This document shows, in pieces, positions 51,506 to 59,946 of a DNA stretch of 64,000 nucleotides. The notes beneath the pieces are model-generated. The model saw only the letters and a list, made by a program, of their open reading frames with translations, was not told the origin of the DNA and did no database searches. Location of the stretch: NCBI GenBank assembly GCA_014860005.1, contig JACZKP010000076.1:321599-385598 (forward strand). The letters run 5' to 3'. The position numbers were made by a program, and so were the translations under genes. This stretch comes from Verrucomicrobiota bacterium. Lineage in GTDB: Bacteria > Verrucomicrobiota > Verrucomicrobiae > Limisphaerales > UBA11358. The first letter of the stretch is position 1; each line of letters begins with the position of its first letter.

Positions 51506-53084
51506 TTCCTCGCCAAACTACGACCAACCTGAAAAGAAACAGGCCCGATGGCTTGCACTTCGCCGCGCTGTCGAATCGTTGACCACACATCGCGATAGCA
51601 GCCCGGTTGTCACGATCGACCATTTTCGACGTGGAATGAAGTTCGTTTGTGATTCCATCGAGAAGACCAAACAAGCTGGTTACACCTGCTTCCCAGTGCC
51701 TCATGAACAGGTGAAAGAAAAGTCGAAGGCATTCGAGGAGTTCCATGCTTCGCGCGTCGGGAAAAAGCAAGCTGGAGACCTTCAGGTGCTGTTTCTCTGC
51801 GGTCCAGAGCCCATGAATGACCTCGAAGTCATGCTGGAGCTTGGGATCAGGCCGGAGAATGTTTGGGCGGTGGAATCCGACAAGGAGTTTTTCAAGCAGG
51901 CGGTGGAGAGCCTGTTTGTCAGCGGCTACGGCATCAAAATTTATCGGGGCAGTCTCCAGCAGTTTTTCGAGATCGTCCCCCAGCAGTTCGACATCGTCTA
52001 TTTCGACGCCTGCGGGACGTTGCCGAGTCCAAAACCGCGCACGCTCGATGTGCTGCGACAGCTATTTGAGCGGCAGCGGCTCACGCCACTGAGCGTCCTC
52101 ATAACCAACTTTTCTCAAGCCAACCAGGACGGAAAAAGTTTGGATTTATGGGCGAAGCGGCTTGGCTCGTGGTTCTTCACCCGAGACGACTGGGAGGATT
52201 TTGACAACGACTACTGGCAGCACGTCGCCGAAAACCTCGACGATTATTACAGCAACTTCGTCAGCCGATTCGTCATCGAATTCGCGGGGTTGCTTATGCC
52301 CTGGTGGCGAGTTTCGGCTCTTGATGGAGCGCGCCGGGAATATTTTGCCACGGCGTTTTCTGACCAAATCAATCTCACGCCGTTCCACGAGGAGAGACTG
52401 AAACTTGAGGCAACCCCGAAGGCGGTGTTTCTCCAAGACTCTTTCCCGGCGTATCGTCGTGTGCTGGACACGGTGCAGGGGAATCTTCCAAAGGATGATC
52501 CACTACGAAAACTGTTTTGTGATGACGCGCTTAACAAGGTGAAGCTGGCGGAGGCTGTGTGGCTGGCTTACGCGCTCAGGAATTGTGGTGATCCGGGATT
52601 CAGCGCCACCTCAGACTTGAACAAGAAGCTGTGCAGTGCCGAGGCCGTTGAGGCGTTGAATTCGTTCCATTGGGTGGACCAGGAAATGGGAATTTTCTGC
52701 GACGAGCCACACCCTCACCTGCTGGCTGACCTGCTCCTCGGGCTTTACGGGTTTCCATATCACTGCAACGTGTCTAAGCAGAAACGCTGGCGCTACGTGG
52801 CATCGGGCAAGGTCACACCGATGTATCTGGATGTTTTTGTCCTCGATCAAGCCCGCTATTTCTACGACCTCGTTCCAACCTTACCGCTTTTGGTGGACCG
52901 ATTGCGGTTTCCCGACCAGTGGATTCTACGTGTCTGCATGGACGGCATTTTCCGACACACCGCGCACGTCTGCGGTGAATGGTTTTACGCCAGCACGCTC
53001 GCAGAAATGGGCATCCCCGGATTCAAGTTCCACGACCTTCCCGAAAGAGAGTCGGTCAAAGGCGAGAACGCGGGAGCGACCTGA
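51498..53084 (+). CDS. SAM-dependent methyltransferase-like protein
   Basis: The start overlaps the upstream gene by 8 bp. Of 528 residues, about 93-180 show a class I methyltransferase core: VLFLCGPEPMNDLEVMLELG (motif I in a variant form, Gly-Pro-Glu), VWAVESDKEFFKQAVESLF (acidic residue after strand 2) and FDIVYFDACGTLP (motif IV-like). No NPPY-type target motif is seen, so DNA base methylation is not indicated; RNA or protein could be the target, or the fold may serve binding only. The second half (about 260-520) has no family I recognise (PHPHLLADLLLGLYGFPYH; FPDQWILRVCMDGIFRHT). It is part of the insert between methylase and DUF1998 helicase that standard DISARM lacks. A terminator-like hairpin follows. 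Confidence 0.62.
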   Translation: MSDSSPNYDQPEKKQARWLALRRAVESLTTHRDSSPVVTIDHFRRGMKFVCDSIEKTKQAGYTCFPVPHEQVKEKSKAFEEFHASRVGKKQAGDLQVLFLCGPEPMNDLEVMLELGIRPENVWAVESDKEFFKQAVESLFVSGYGIKIYRGSLQQFFEIVPQQFDIVYFDACGTLPSPKPRTLDVLRQLFERQRLTPLSVLITNFSQANQDGKSLDLWAKRLGSWFFTRDDWEDFDNDYWQHVAENLDDYYSNFVSRFVIEFAGLLMPWWRVSALDGARREYFATAFSDQINLTPFHEERLKLEATPKAVFLQDSFPAYRRVLDTVQGNLPKDDPLRKLFCDDALNKVKLAEAVWLAYALRNCGDPGFSATSDLNKKLCSAEAVEALNSFHWVDQEMGIFCDEPHPHLLADLLLGLYGFPYHCNVSKQKRWRYVASGKVTPMYLDVFVLDQARYFYDLVPTLPLLVDRLRFPDQWILRVCMDGIFRHTAHVCGEWFYASTLAEMGIPGFKFHDLPERESVKGENAGAT

Positions 53085-53142
53085 TCAGGTTTTGGATTCT
53101 GGCGTGGACGGGAGAGGAGTCGCTCCCAGCTCACCGTGATTG

Positions 53143-53176
53143 CAGTTCCTTCCGGCCTGGGAACTTGGTAGTTTTT
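53143..53176 (+). terminator. Possible rho-independent terminator inside the DISARM-like locus
   Basis: The stem AGTTCC (53143-53148) pairs with GGAACT (53159-53164), 10-nt loop, then TGGTAG and six T (53171-53176). The stem is short. If used, it splits the locus into drmD-to-methyltransferase and helicase-to-helicase units; the 180-bp gap is the largest in the string. Confidence 0.4.
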
Positions 53177-53264
53177 TCGCCATGAGTTCTCATGCGTCTC
53201 AAATCCTGACGAACACCGGGCGGAGATTTACCCGCACGACGTTGGATTGCGAGTGGAGGCGGCA

Positions 53265-56200
53265 ATGCTGAACCCCATTCTCTTCACCGAGCGGGTTCTT
53301 GGCGATTTTCTCAAATATCAGCTCACCACCTACGGTTTCGCCGACCGTCATTTCAACACGCAGTTGCGTCGGCTGCTCAGTTTGGATGAGACGCGGCACA
53401 CTCCATTGTTGCGTGGGCCTTTCATCAGCCTGGCACGGGCGTTCAAGGCCGGGCCGGGCGTGGCGCAACTCGTGCATGAGGGAAAGTTGCATCCGCTGCT
53501 TAGGGAACGGGCGAATCATCCGCACGTTTACGACCACCAGAAGCGGGCCATCGAGTTTATTCGCGCCGGGAAGACGACACTCGTTTCCACCGGCACGGGT
53601 TCGGGTAAAACGGAGTGCTTTCTTTATCCAATCCTGAGCCGCTGTCTCGAACTGCGCGACGCGAATGGCGCGCCGGGAATCGTGGCGGTGATCGTGTATC
53701 CGATGAACGCGCTGGCGGAGGACCAACTTGGGCGCTTGCGTGAATTGCTGGCCGGAAGCGGCGTGACGTTCGGCCTCTACGTGGGCAAAACGCCCGAGGC
53801 GAAATCGGATGTGAGTGGTGAGCGGCTCGCACCAGGCACTTCGCGGGAAGATTACCGGGCGCGACTGGCCCAAGTGCAGGCGGAGAAGAAAGCGCACGCG
53901 GTGCATCCGCCAGAGGAACGGGTGTCGCGCGAAGAGATGCGGACGCAGCCGCCCCGCATTTTACTTACCAACGTGAAACAGCTTGAGTTGTTGCTCACCC
54001 GGCAGCAGGACGTGGAACTGTTCGACGGCGCGCGCTTGGAATATCTGGTCTTCGACGAGGCGCACACCTTTCGCGGCGCGAATGGCGCGGAGACAGCCTG
54101 TTTGGTGCGGAGATTGAGGGCTTATTGCAACCAAGGGAAAGCTACCACGTGCATCGCCACTTCGGCCACATTGCTGGACAAAGAACGTGGACCAGAAGCA
54201 GCGCGGGATTTTGCCGCAAGGTTTTTCGGCGTGCCACACGATCAGGTGGAGATGGTAACCGAGGATTATGAAGGCGAGGACTGGTCCGCTCATCGAACTG
54301 TGCCACCACTCCCGCGCAGTTCGCCGCGCACTTTCTTGAAAAGCGTGCTCGAAGCCGTTGAGATTGACGGTCCGCAAGCCGGGGCAGCAGTCCGGCTGGC
54401 CTACCGTCTCATCGTGGATGCCGACATTGACGAGTCGCGCTGGCCCGAAAGTCTTTACGACCATCTCGCGGCGAACGAGCTGGTTTTTCAGATCGCCCAA
54501 GCATTGAAGACGCCGCGTCCACTCGGCGACCTGTTACAAGACTTGGAGCGAAATATCGGCCGTTCCGTGGCGGAGGAAGAATTGCTAGCGTGGTTGGCAC
54601 TGGGAGCGGCAGCGCGACGCGGCGGAAGGCCTTTGTTGCGTCCTGTCGTCCACGCATTTGTGCGCGGTATCGAAGGGGCGGTTGTGACTTTCACCACTGG
54701 TGAAGAGCGGCCGCAATTGTGGCTCTCGGCAGAGGAGGCGCGGCAGAATTCACCAAACGGGCAGACCTATCCCTTACCGGTGCTCACCTGCAATACTTGC
54801 GGGCAACATTACTTTGAGCAGTGGGTGAAAGATTTTCAATTCACCGGCCCTTCGCCCGGTGGTGGCGAATCCGCAAACGAAGGACGTGGGCGAATCTGGC
54901 CACCGCTTGGAAAAACTCTAAGTGGCAACCGGGTGGTGTTGCTTGACCGCACCATTGCCGAGGTTGAGGAGGGAGAAGCGGAGGACGGTGAGAGTTTACC
55001 TGGAACGGAAACGACGGTTGTCACTCGTGGCTGCGCTGAAGTCTGGCTCTGCCGCATCTGCGGAACTTTACACGGACAGCGCGACCCACGCTGTAATCAT
55101 TGTGGAGCGAAGTCACCGCTGATTCGCCTGCTGGCTGTGCGCGCGAAAGAAGAACAGCCAGGGAAACTTTCCCGCTGCGTTGCGTGCGGGACGAGCGGTC
55201 GCGTGTTGAGTGGTGGCTATCGTGAGCCAGCCCGACCTGTGCGTGCAACAACCGTTTCAGATGTTCATGTGCTTGCCCAAAACATGCTCCAACAATTGGA
55301 GCATAGACGATTGCTGGTCTTCTCTGACAACCGCCAGGACGCGGCCTTTCAAGCGGGTTGGATGCAGGATCACGCACGTCGTTTTCGTCTCCGGGCTTTG
55401 ATGTTTGACCGCCTGAGGATAGGACCCGTGTCGGCTGGCGATTTATCCGCACATTTGGACGATTTGTTGGCGAACGATGAGGAGTTAAGCCGTGCGGTTG
55501 CGCCGGAGGTCTGGCGCTTTACCCCGCTCGAAGCCGCCGGCACGCAACATCAGGAGCAACGGGCATATTTCCTTCGACTACAGGTGCTGCGCGAATTGGT
55601 TCTCGGCGTAAAGCAGCGGCTTGGCCTCGAACCTTGGGGTCGGATGCGCGTGGAGTATTTGGGGTTGAGCACAGAAACAGAATTCGTTCAGCGCTGGTCA
55701 GCCGTTCTTGGTTGCGCCCCGGAATTGCTGGCAGACGGTTTGGCAGCATTGCTTGACGTGTGGCGTCGAAATGGTGCGCTGCATGACTCACGGCGGCATG
55801 TTTTTTCGCGTTTCTGGGGCGGAGGTGAGGATGAAATCACACGCGGTTATTTTGTGGCGATGCGAGGTTGGCCCAAGGGGCTGAAACTCCAGCGATCTGG
55901 GGACGATGATGGCGGGAGACTGCTCCAGTGGTTGAGCGATAAGGGTGAAACACTGGCACGGCAAACGGCGAAAAAGTTTGGTGTCTCGGCGGACAAGATT
56001 GGCGAGTTTCTCCGCGAACTGTGGGACGCGCTGCGGGCATCACAACTGTTGGTGCCGGTAACTTTGACAGGCTGGCGAGGCCGCGCCTTACCAAACTGTC
56101 TTGGTGCGCATCAACTCGATGGCGACCGGATGCGCTTGCGTCCGCACCAAGGCTTCTGGCGTTGCACAACTTGCCAACGAATTCACCTTCGCCCTACACC

Positions 56201-58712
56201 CAACAACGCATGTCTGGCATGGCGTTGTGTTGGGCGGACCGAGTTTGTTCCGGAGGACTCAGACAACTACAACTTGCGCGTGTTGGAGGCGGGCTTCGTG
56301 ATGTTGCGGCCACGCGAACACTCCGCACAAGTCCCGCCCGAGGAGCGAGAGAGGATTGAACGTCTGTTCAAGGGCGAGTCCGACCGCCTCAACACTTTGG
56401 TCTGCACGCAAACGCTTGAGATGGGAGTTGATATTGGCGGCCTCGATGCAGTCCTGATGCGCAACGTCCCACCTTTGCCTGCCAATTATTGGCAACGTGC
56501 CGGGCGGGCTGGGCGCCGAAGTCGTCTTGCAGTTAACCTCACTTACGCACGAGCAGCGAGCCATGACCGTGCATACTTCACCGACCCGCTGAAATTGCTC
56601 GGCGGGACGGTGCTTCCACCACGCTTTAATCTGCGAAACGAGCTAATGCTTCGGAAGCATGTTCACGCTACTGGCCTTACAACGCTGCAACATCTGGTCC
56701 GAAGTGGCGCAGGCTTGAGTGAGCCGGATCGTGAGGAGATTCGCCGCACGTTGGAACATTGTTTCCCCCGCCAAACGAAAACGTATCTGTTTGATACCGC
56801 TGGAGTTCTTCGCACTGCGGCAATTGATGTTTCGTCCTTGCGAACGATGGTCACCAAACATGCAGCGAAATTGATGGAGGCAGTTCGTTCCGCTTTTGGT
56901 ATTGGCTGGCCCACAGAAGACGCGGCAGTCGTGAGCGACGGAGCCCTGCAATCAAGATTGGAAGCGATGCCAGACCGATTGCAGGAAGTGGTGGAACGTC
57001 TTTGGCGGAGATTACGCTGGGCTTTGGACCGGATGACGGTTCTGAACGCAGAGCGGGCAAGATTGGGCACTCTCCCGCCAGATTTGGATGCTCAGTGGAA
57101 CCGTTGCGACAAGTATGTTAAGCGTCAGAAGGGTGAGTTTCGCCGTTCCCGCCGCGACAGCGAGGGCCGCGACGACATCAACACCTACGGTGTCCTTGCG
57201 GCGGAAGGCTTTCTGCCGGGCTACGGCCTAGAGGCAGGCTCGGTTCGTGGATTCGCACTGGCTCCACGCGGCATGGCCGGCGGAGAAGATTTTGAATTGG
57301 CGCGCCCGCCAGCAGTTGCTTTACGTGAACATTCTCCAGGCAATCTGATATACGCGAATAACGGTCGCTTCGTGCCACGGCATTTCCATTTCGACGAACG
57401 CACGCAACACGATCTCGTTCGCGTCCAAGTTGACCCGCAGACAGAATCAGTTACAGAGGTGAATGTCGCTGGTGATCTGCCGGGCGCGGGCCTCGGAGCA
57501 CAAATTATCCCTGCCTTTCCTGTGCCGGACACGGACCTCGTTCATCAGTCTCAAATCACGGACGAGGAAGATTACCGATTTCAGTTGCCGGTCGCAGTCT
57601 ACGGTCACGAGAAGGGTCCGCACGGCGAGGGGCGGGCTCTCCGATGGGGCGCGCGGTTGATAACATGGCGGCCCAACGTGCATTTGCGTTTGGTGAACGC
57701 CGGTCCAGCGAGCCGCGTGCAAGCAGGACAAATGGGTTTCCCGGTCTGTCTCGTATGCGGCCAGAGCCTGTCTCCGTTTTCATCGGACGAAGCATTGCAG
57801 AAGTTTCGAGAGGAGCACGCCGAACGATGTCATCAACCCGTAGCTGATGCGGGGCTTTTTGCAGACATCGTTGCCGACGCTCTGACCTTGCAGGACTGTG
57901 CAAACCGCGAGGAAGCCTTCAGTCTCGGTGAGGCTTTGCGCATGGGCGCTTCACGCGTCGTGGAGATGGAAATTGATGACTTGCAGATGCTGTGCGTGGG
58001 CCGTCCGGAATCCGAGCGGGTGGATTTGTTAATTTACGATCCGATGCCCGGCGGCTCCGGGTTGCTTGACCAAATTCTCACTCGGTGGCGAGAAGTCTCT
58101 CAGGAGGCCATCGACATTGTGGCGCACTGTCCAGCCGTCTGCGACACATCCTGCATCGACTGCCTCCAGACTTATCGGAACGCATTCTATCACCGTCATC
58201 TCAATCGGCATACAGCACTGGCGCAATTGCAGACGGAAGGCCCGGAGTTGACCAAAGGCCACGCGATTCCGCAGAAGCACGCCGCCGCTTCCGCCACTGC
58301 TCCAGATGGCAACGCGAAAGAGGTTCAGTTGTTCGCAATGCTAAAGCGTGCCGGCTTTCCGGAGCCGTTCACCGACAAATCCATTGATCTCGGTGGCGGC
58401 AACCCCACCACGTATCCTGACATATTCTTTGATGTTCCCGACCAGCGAAAAGAGGGTGTGTGCATTTACCTCGATGGTATGAGCCGGCGTTTGCATGGAA
58501 ACCCAGAAGCATTGCGCCGCGATCGTGAAATTAGAGAACTCCTTCGGAGCGAAGGGTTCGAAGTTATTGAATTAACGGCGACTCAAATAACTGATCAGGA
58601 AGCCATGCGTCGTTGTTTCTACCGCTTGGGCCAAGTGCTGTTGGGGCGCGAATCTGCTCAGAGAATTCGTGACGATAACCGATGGTTCGAAAGTGAGGAA
58701 ACAGCATCATGA
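53265..58712 (+). CDS. DEAD/DEAH helicase with DUF1998 and nuclease-like C-terminus
   Basis: The ATG at 53265 behind GGAGG gives 1,815 residues. Walker A TGTGSGKTE is near 110 and DEAH near 264. Zinc-ribbon-like cysteine pairs lie in the middle (CNTCG near 508, CRICG with CNHCG near 595, CVACG near 638). Motif VI QRAGRAGR is near 1077. A DUF1998 region carries CPAVCDTSCIDCLQTYRN near 1620. The last 110 residues (YPDIFFDVPD, VCIYLDGMSRRLHG, then RELLRSEGFEVIEL) have the order of Vsr/DUF559-type endonuclease folds. Helicases with DUF1998 serve DISARM (as separate DrmA/DrmB), Druantia (DruE) and MrfA-type repair. Size and C-terminal nuclease suggest a DruE-like or fused DrmA/B-like role. Its stop overlaps a 9-codon leader frame that precedes the DUF6361 gene. 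Confidence 0.82.
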   Translation: MLNPILFTERVLGDFLKYQLTTYGFADRHFNTQLRRLLSLDETRHTPLLRGPFISLARAFKAGPGVAQLVHEGKLHPLLRERANHPHVYDHQKRAIEFIRAGKTTLVSTGTGSGKTECFLYPILSRCLELRDANGAPGIVAVIVYPMNALAEDQLGRLRELLAGSGVTFGLYVGKTPEAKSDVSGERLAPGTSREDYRARLAQVQAEKKAHAVHPPEERVSREEMRTQPPRILLTNVKQLELLLTRQQDVELFDGARLEYLVFDEAHTFRGANGAETACLVRRLRAYCNQGKATTCIATSATLLDKERGPEAARDFAARFFGVPHDQVEMVTEDYEGEDWSAHRTVPPLPRSSPRTFLKSVLEAVEIDGPQAGAAVRLAYRLIVDADIDESRWPESLYDHLAANELVFQIAQALKTPRPLGDLLQDLERNIGRSVAEEELLAWLALGAAARRGGRPLLRPVVHAFVRGIEGAVVTFTTGEERPQLWLSAEEARQNSPNGQTYPLPVLTCNTCGQHYFEQWVKDFQFTGPSPGGGESANEGRGRIWPPLGKTLSGNRVVLLDRTIAEVEEGEAEDGESLPGTETTVVTRGCAEVWLCRICGTLHGQRDPRCNHCGAKSPLIRLLAVRAKEEQPGKLSRCVACGTSGRVLSGGYREPARPVRATTVSDVHVLAQNMLQQLEHRRLLVFSDNRQDAAFQAGWMQDHARRFRLRALMFDRLRIGPVSAGDLSAHLDDLLANDEELSRAVAPEVWRFTPLEAAGTQHQEQRAYFLRLQVLRELVLGVKQRLGLEPWGRMRVEYLGLSTETEFVQRWSAVLGCAPELLADGLAALLDVWRRNGALHDSRRHVFSRFWGGGEDEITRGYFVAMRGWPKGLKLQRSGDDDGGRLLQWLSDKGETLARQTAKKFGVSADKIGEFLRELWDALRASQLLVPVTLTGWRGRALPNCLGAHQLDGDRMRLRPHQGFWRCTTCQRIHLRPTPNNACLAWRCVGRTEFVPEDSDNYNLRVLEAGFVMLRPREHSAQVPPEERERIERLFKGESDRLNTLVCTQTLEMGVDIGGLDAVLMRNVPPLPANYWQRAGRAGRRSRLAVNLTYARAASHDRAYFTDPLKLLGGTVLPPRFNLRNELMLRKHVHATGLTTLQHLVRSGAGLSEPDREEIRRTLEHCFPRQTKTYLFDTAGVLRTAAIDVSSLRTMVTKHAAKLMEAVRSAFGIGWPTEDAAVVSDGALQSRLEAMPDRLQEVVERLWRRLRWALDRMTVLNAERARLGTLPPDLDAQWNRCDKYVKRQKGEFRRSRRDSEGRDDINTYGVLAAEGFLPGYGLEAGSVRGFALAPRGMAGGEDFELARPPAVALREHSPGNLIYANNGRFVPRHFHFDERTQHDLVRVQVDPQTESVTEVNVAGDLPGAGLGAQIIPAFPVPDTDLVHQSQITDEEDYRFQLPVAVYGHEKGPHGEGRALRWGARLITWRPNVHLRLVNAGPASRVQAGQMGFPVCLVCGQSLSPFSSDEALQKFREEHAERCHQPVADAGLFADIVADALTLQDCANREEAFSLGEALRMGASRVVEMEIDDLQMLCVGRPESERVDLLIYDPMPGGSGLLDQILTRWREVSQEAIDIVAHCPAVCDTSCIDCLQTYRNAFYHRHLNRHTALAQLQTEGPELTKGHAIPQKHAAASATAPDGNAKEVQLFAMLKRAGFPEPFTDKSIDLGGGNPTTYPDIFFDVPDQRKEGVCIYLDGMSRRLHGNPEALRRDREIRELLRSEGFEVIELTATQITDQEAMRRCFYRLGQVLLGRESAQRIRDDNRWFESEETAS

Positions 58713-58738
58713 AGCAGAAGGCCTACACCACGTTGTGA
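58709..58738 (+). CDS. Possible 9-codon coupling ORF
   Basis: ATG at 58709 overlaps the helicase stop (ATGA) and its own TGA (58736-58738) overlaps the GTG start of the DUF6361 gene (GTGA). It may serve only to pass ribosomes on between two genes. No peptide function is proposed. Confidence 0.25.
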   Translation: MKQKAYTTL

Positions 58739-59946
58739 AACCGATGCTCGGATGGACGATGCTCTCGCGGGAGGAAATGAGGCAGGTGGAGCGTTCGATG
58801 GCCAACAGTGAACAAGACACCCGCGATGAAATCGGATTTCTTCTCATTCACCAAGGATTCGCTGACCGCTTCTTCCCCGGCACCTCGGTACTTCATACAC
58901 GAGTTCGCTACGCACTCTTTGTCCCATGGTTGTATCAGCGTGCGGCTTTCACCCGGCGCCGTGGCAGCGACCTCGAGGCGACGATCCGCCATCTGCTTAT
59001 CGAACTGGCGATCCGTCTGAAACAAATCGGCGCGGAACCGAGGGGTGTAATCGGCGGCGACAAGCTCGGTCAGCTTACCTCGCAGCCACCCGACAGGGTA
59101 TATTGGAGCGCGATGCGTGCGTGGGGGCTTCTGCTTCGCGATGTGGATTCCCGCTCGGAAGTATTGCGGCGCTTACAGGCAGCCGGAGGCTCCGCGGCGT
59201 TGGACGACGAAGGCGGACGTCTCGACGATGACGCCACAGAAGTATTCGCCGGCTTGCCGAAGCCGCCGGAGGGTTGGGACAATCCCAATAGTGCCCTCCA
59301 TTTCAAAATGCCTCGCCCGGAGCGTGAATTCCTGCGCGGCAAGTTGCGCCTGCTCACCCGTGCCGGAGACGGTTCGCCTGCGTTGCTCGCCTGCCTCGTG
59401 GGAGCAGGGGACTCTTTTGCGGACAAGTCGATGCGGCTCCCGCTCGAACTCGACGCTCGTGCTGATGCTGCGGATAGGCTGGCGCTCAGCGTCGCCCGCG
59501 ATGCCGCGGCCCTTGCCGCGATTGGCCGGGCCGTCTATGGGGCGCTCGTGGAGGAACTCGTTGCGCGTGATGGCGGGACAGATGCCCGAACGTTTCGTGA
59601 ACAGCTCCACAGGCACTTCGCGGAATATGGTGAAGCCGCCGTCCGCTGTGATCTTGATGCCGCGGAGAAGATACTCCTGGAGCTTCCGCCCTACGTTAAG
59701 ACCGTGCTCCGTGAAACTCAGGCGTATGTTCGCGCTGGAAATCCTGGAGATTTCGGCTGCCTTCACGACTCCTACCAGTCCGCCGAAGTGCGGCGCAAAT
59801 CCAGCCATCGCGCTCGTCTCATCGACACGGAACGTGCCGTCCAACGGCGGGCCGAATGGGATCCCGAGCGGCACAACACCACGCCGCTGCACTACCGTTG
59901 GGAAATTGTCCGCGAGATGCTCGCAGACCTGAAGGATCAGCGATGA
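58735..59946 (+). CDS. DUF6361-family protein
   Basis: The GTG at 58735 is favoured by GTGA overlap with a short leader frame; ATG 58744 and GTG 58669 are alternatives. The 403 residues open with the DUF6361 signature: MLGWTMLSREEMRQVE, DEIGFLLIHQGFADRFFPGT, then LHTRVRYALFVPWLYQ. The rest is mostly helical, with a C-terminal HYRWEIVREMLADL. DUF6361 has no known activity; members sit next to phospholipase-D-like and helicase genes in presumed defence loci, as here. The stop overlaps the next start (ATGA), so the DUF6361, PLD and helicase genes form one coupled set. Confidence 0.8.
   Translation: MKPMLGWTMLSREEMRQVERSMANSEQDTRDEIGFLLIHQGFADRFFPGTSVLHTRVRYALFVPWLYQRAAFTRRRGSDLEATIRHLLIELAIRLKQIGAEPRGVIGGDKLGQLTSQPPDRVYWSAMRAWGLLLRDVDSRSEVLRRLQAAGGSAALDDEGGRLDDDATEVFAGLPKPPEGWDNPNSALHFKMPRPEREFLRGKLRLLTRAGDGSPALLACLVGAGDSFADKSMRLPLELDARADAADRLALSVARDAAALAAIGRAVYGALVEELVARDGGTDARTFREQLHRHFAEYGEAAVRCDLDAAEKILLELPPYVKTVLRETQAYVRAGNPGDFGCLHDSYQSAEVRRKSSHRARLIDTERAVQRRAEWDPERHNTTPLHYRWEIVREMLADLKDQR

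Noticed and set aside
53265..58712. Druantia as a full system
   Set aside because: A DruE-like helicase is possible, but no DruA-D, DruH or DruM/F/G neighbour is recognised.
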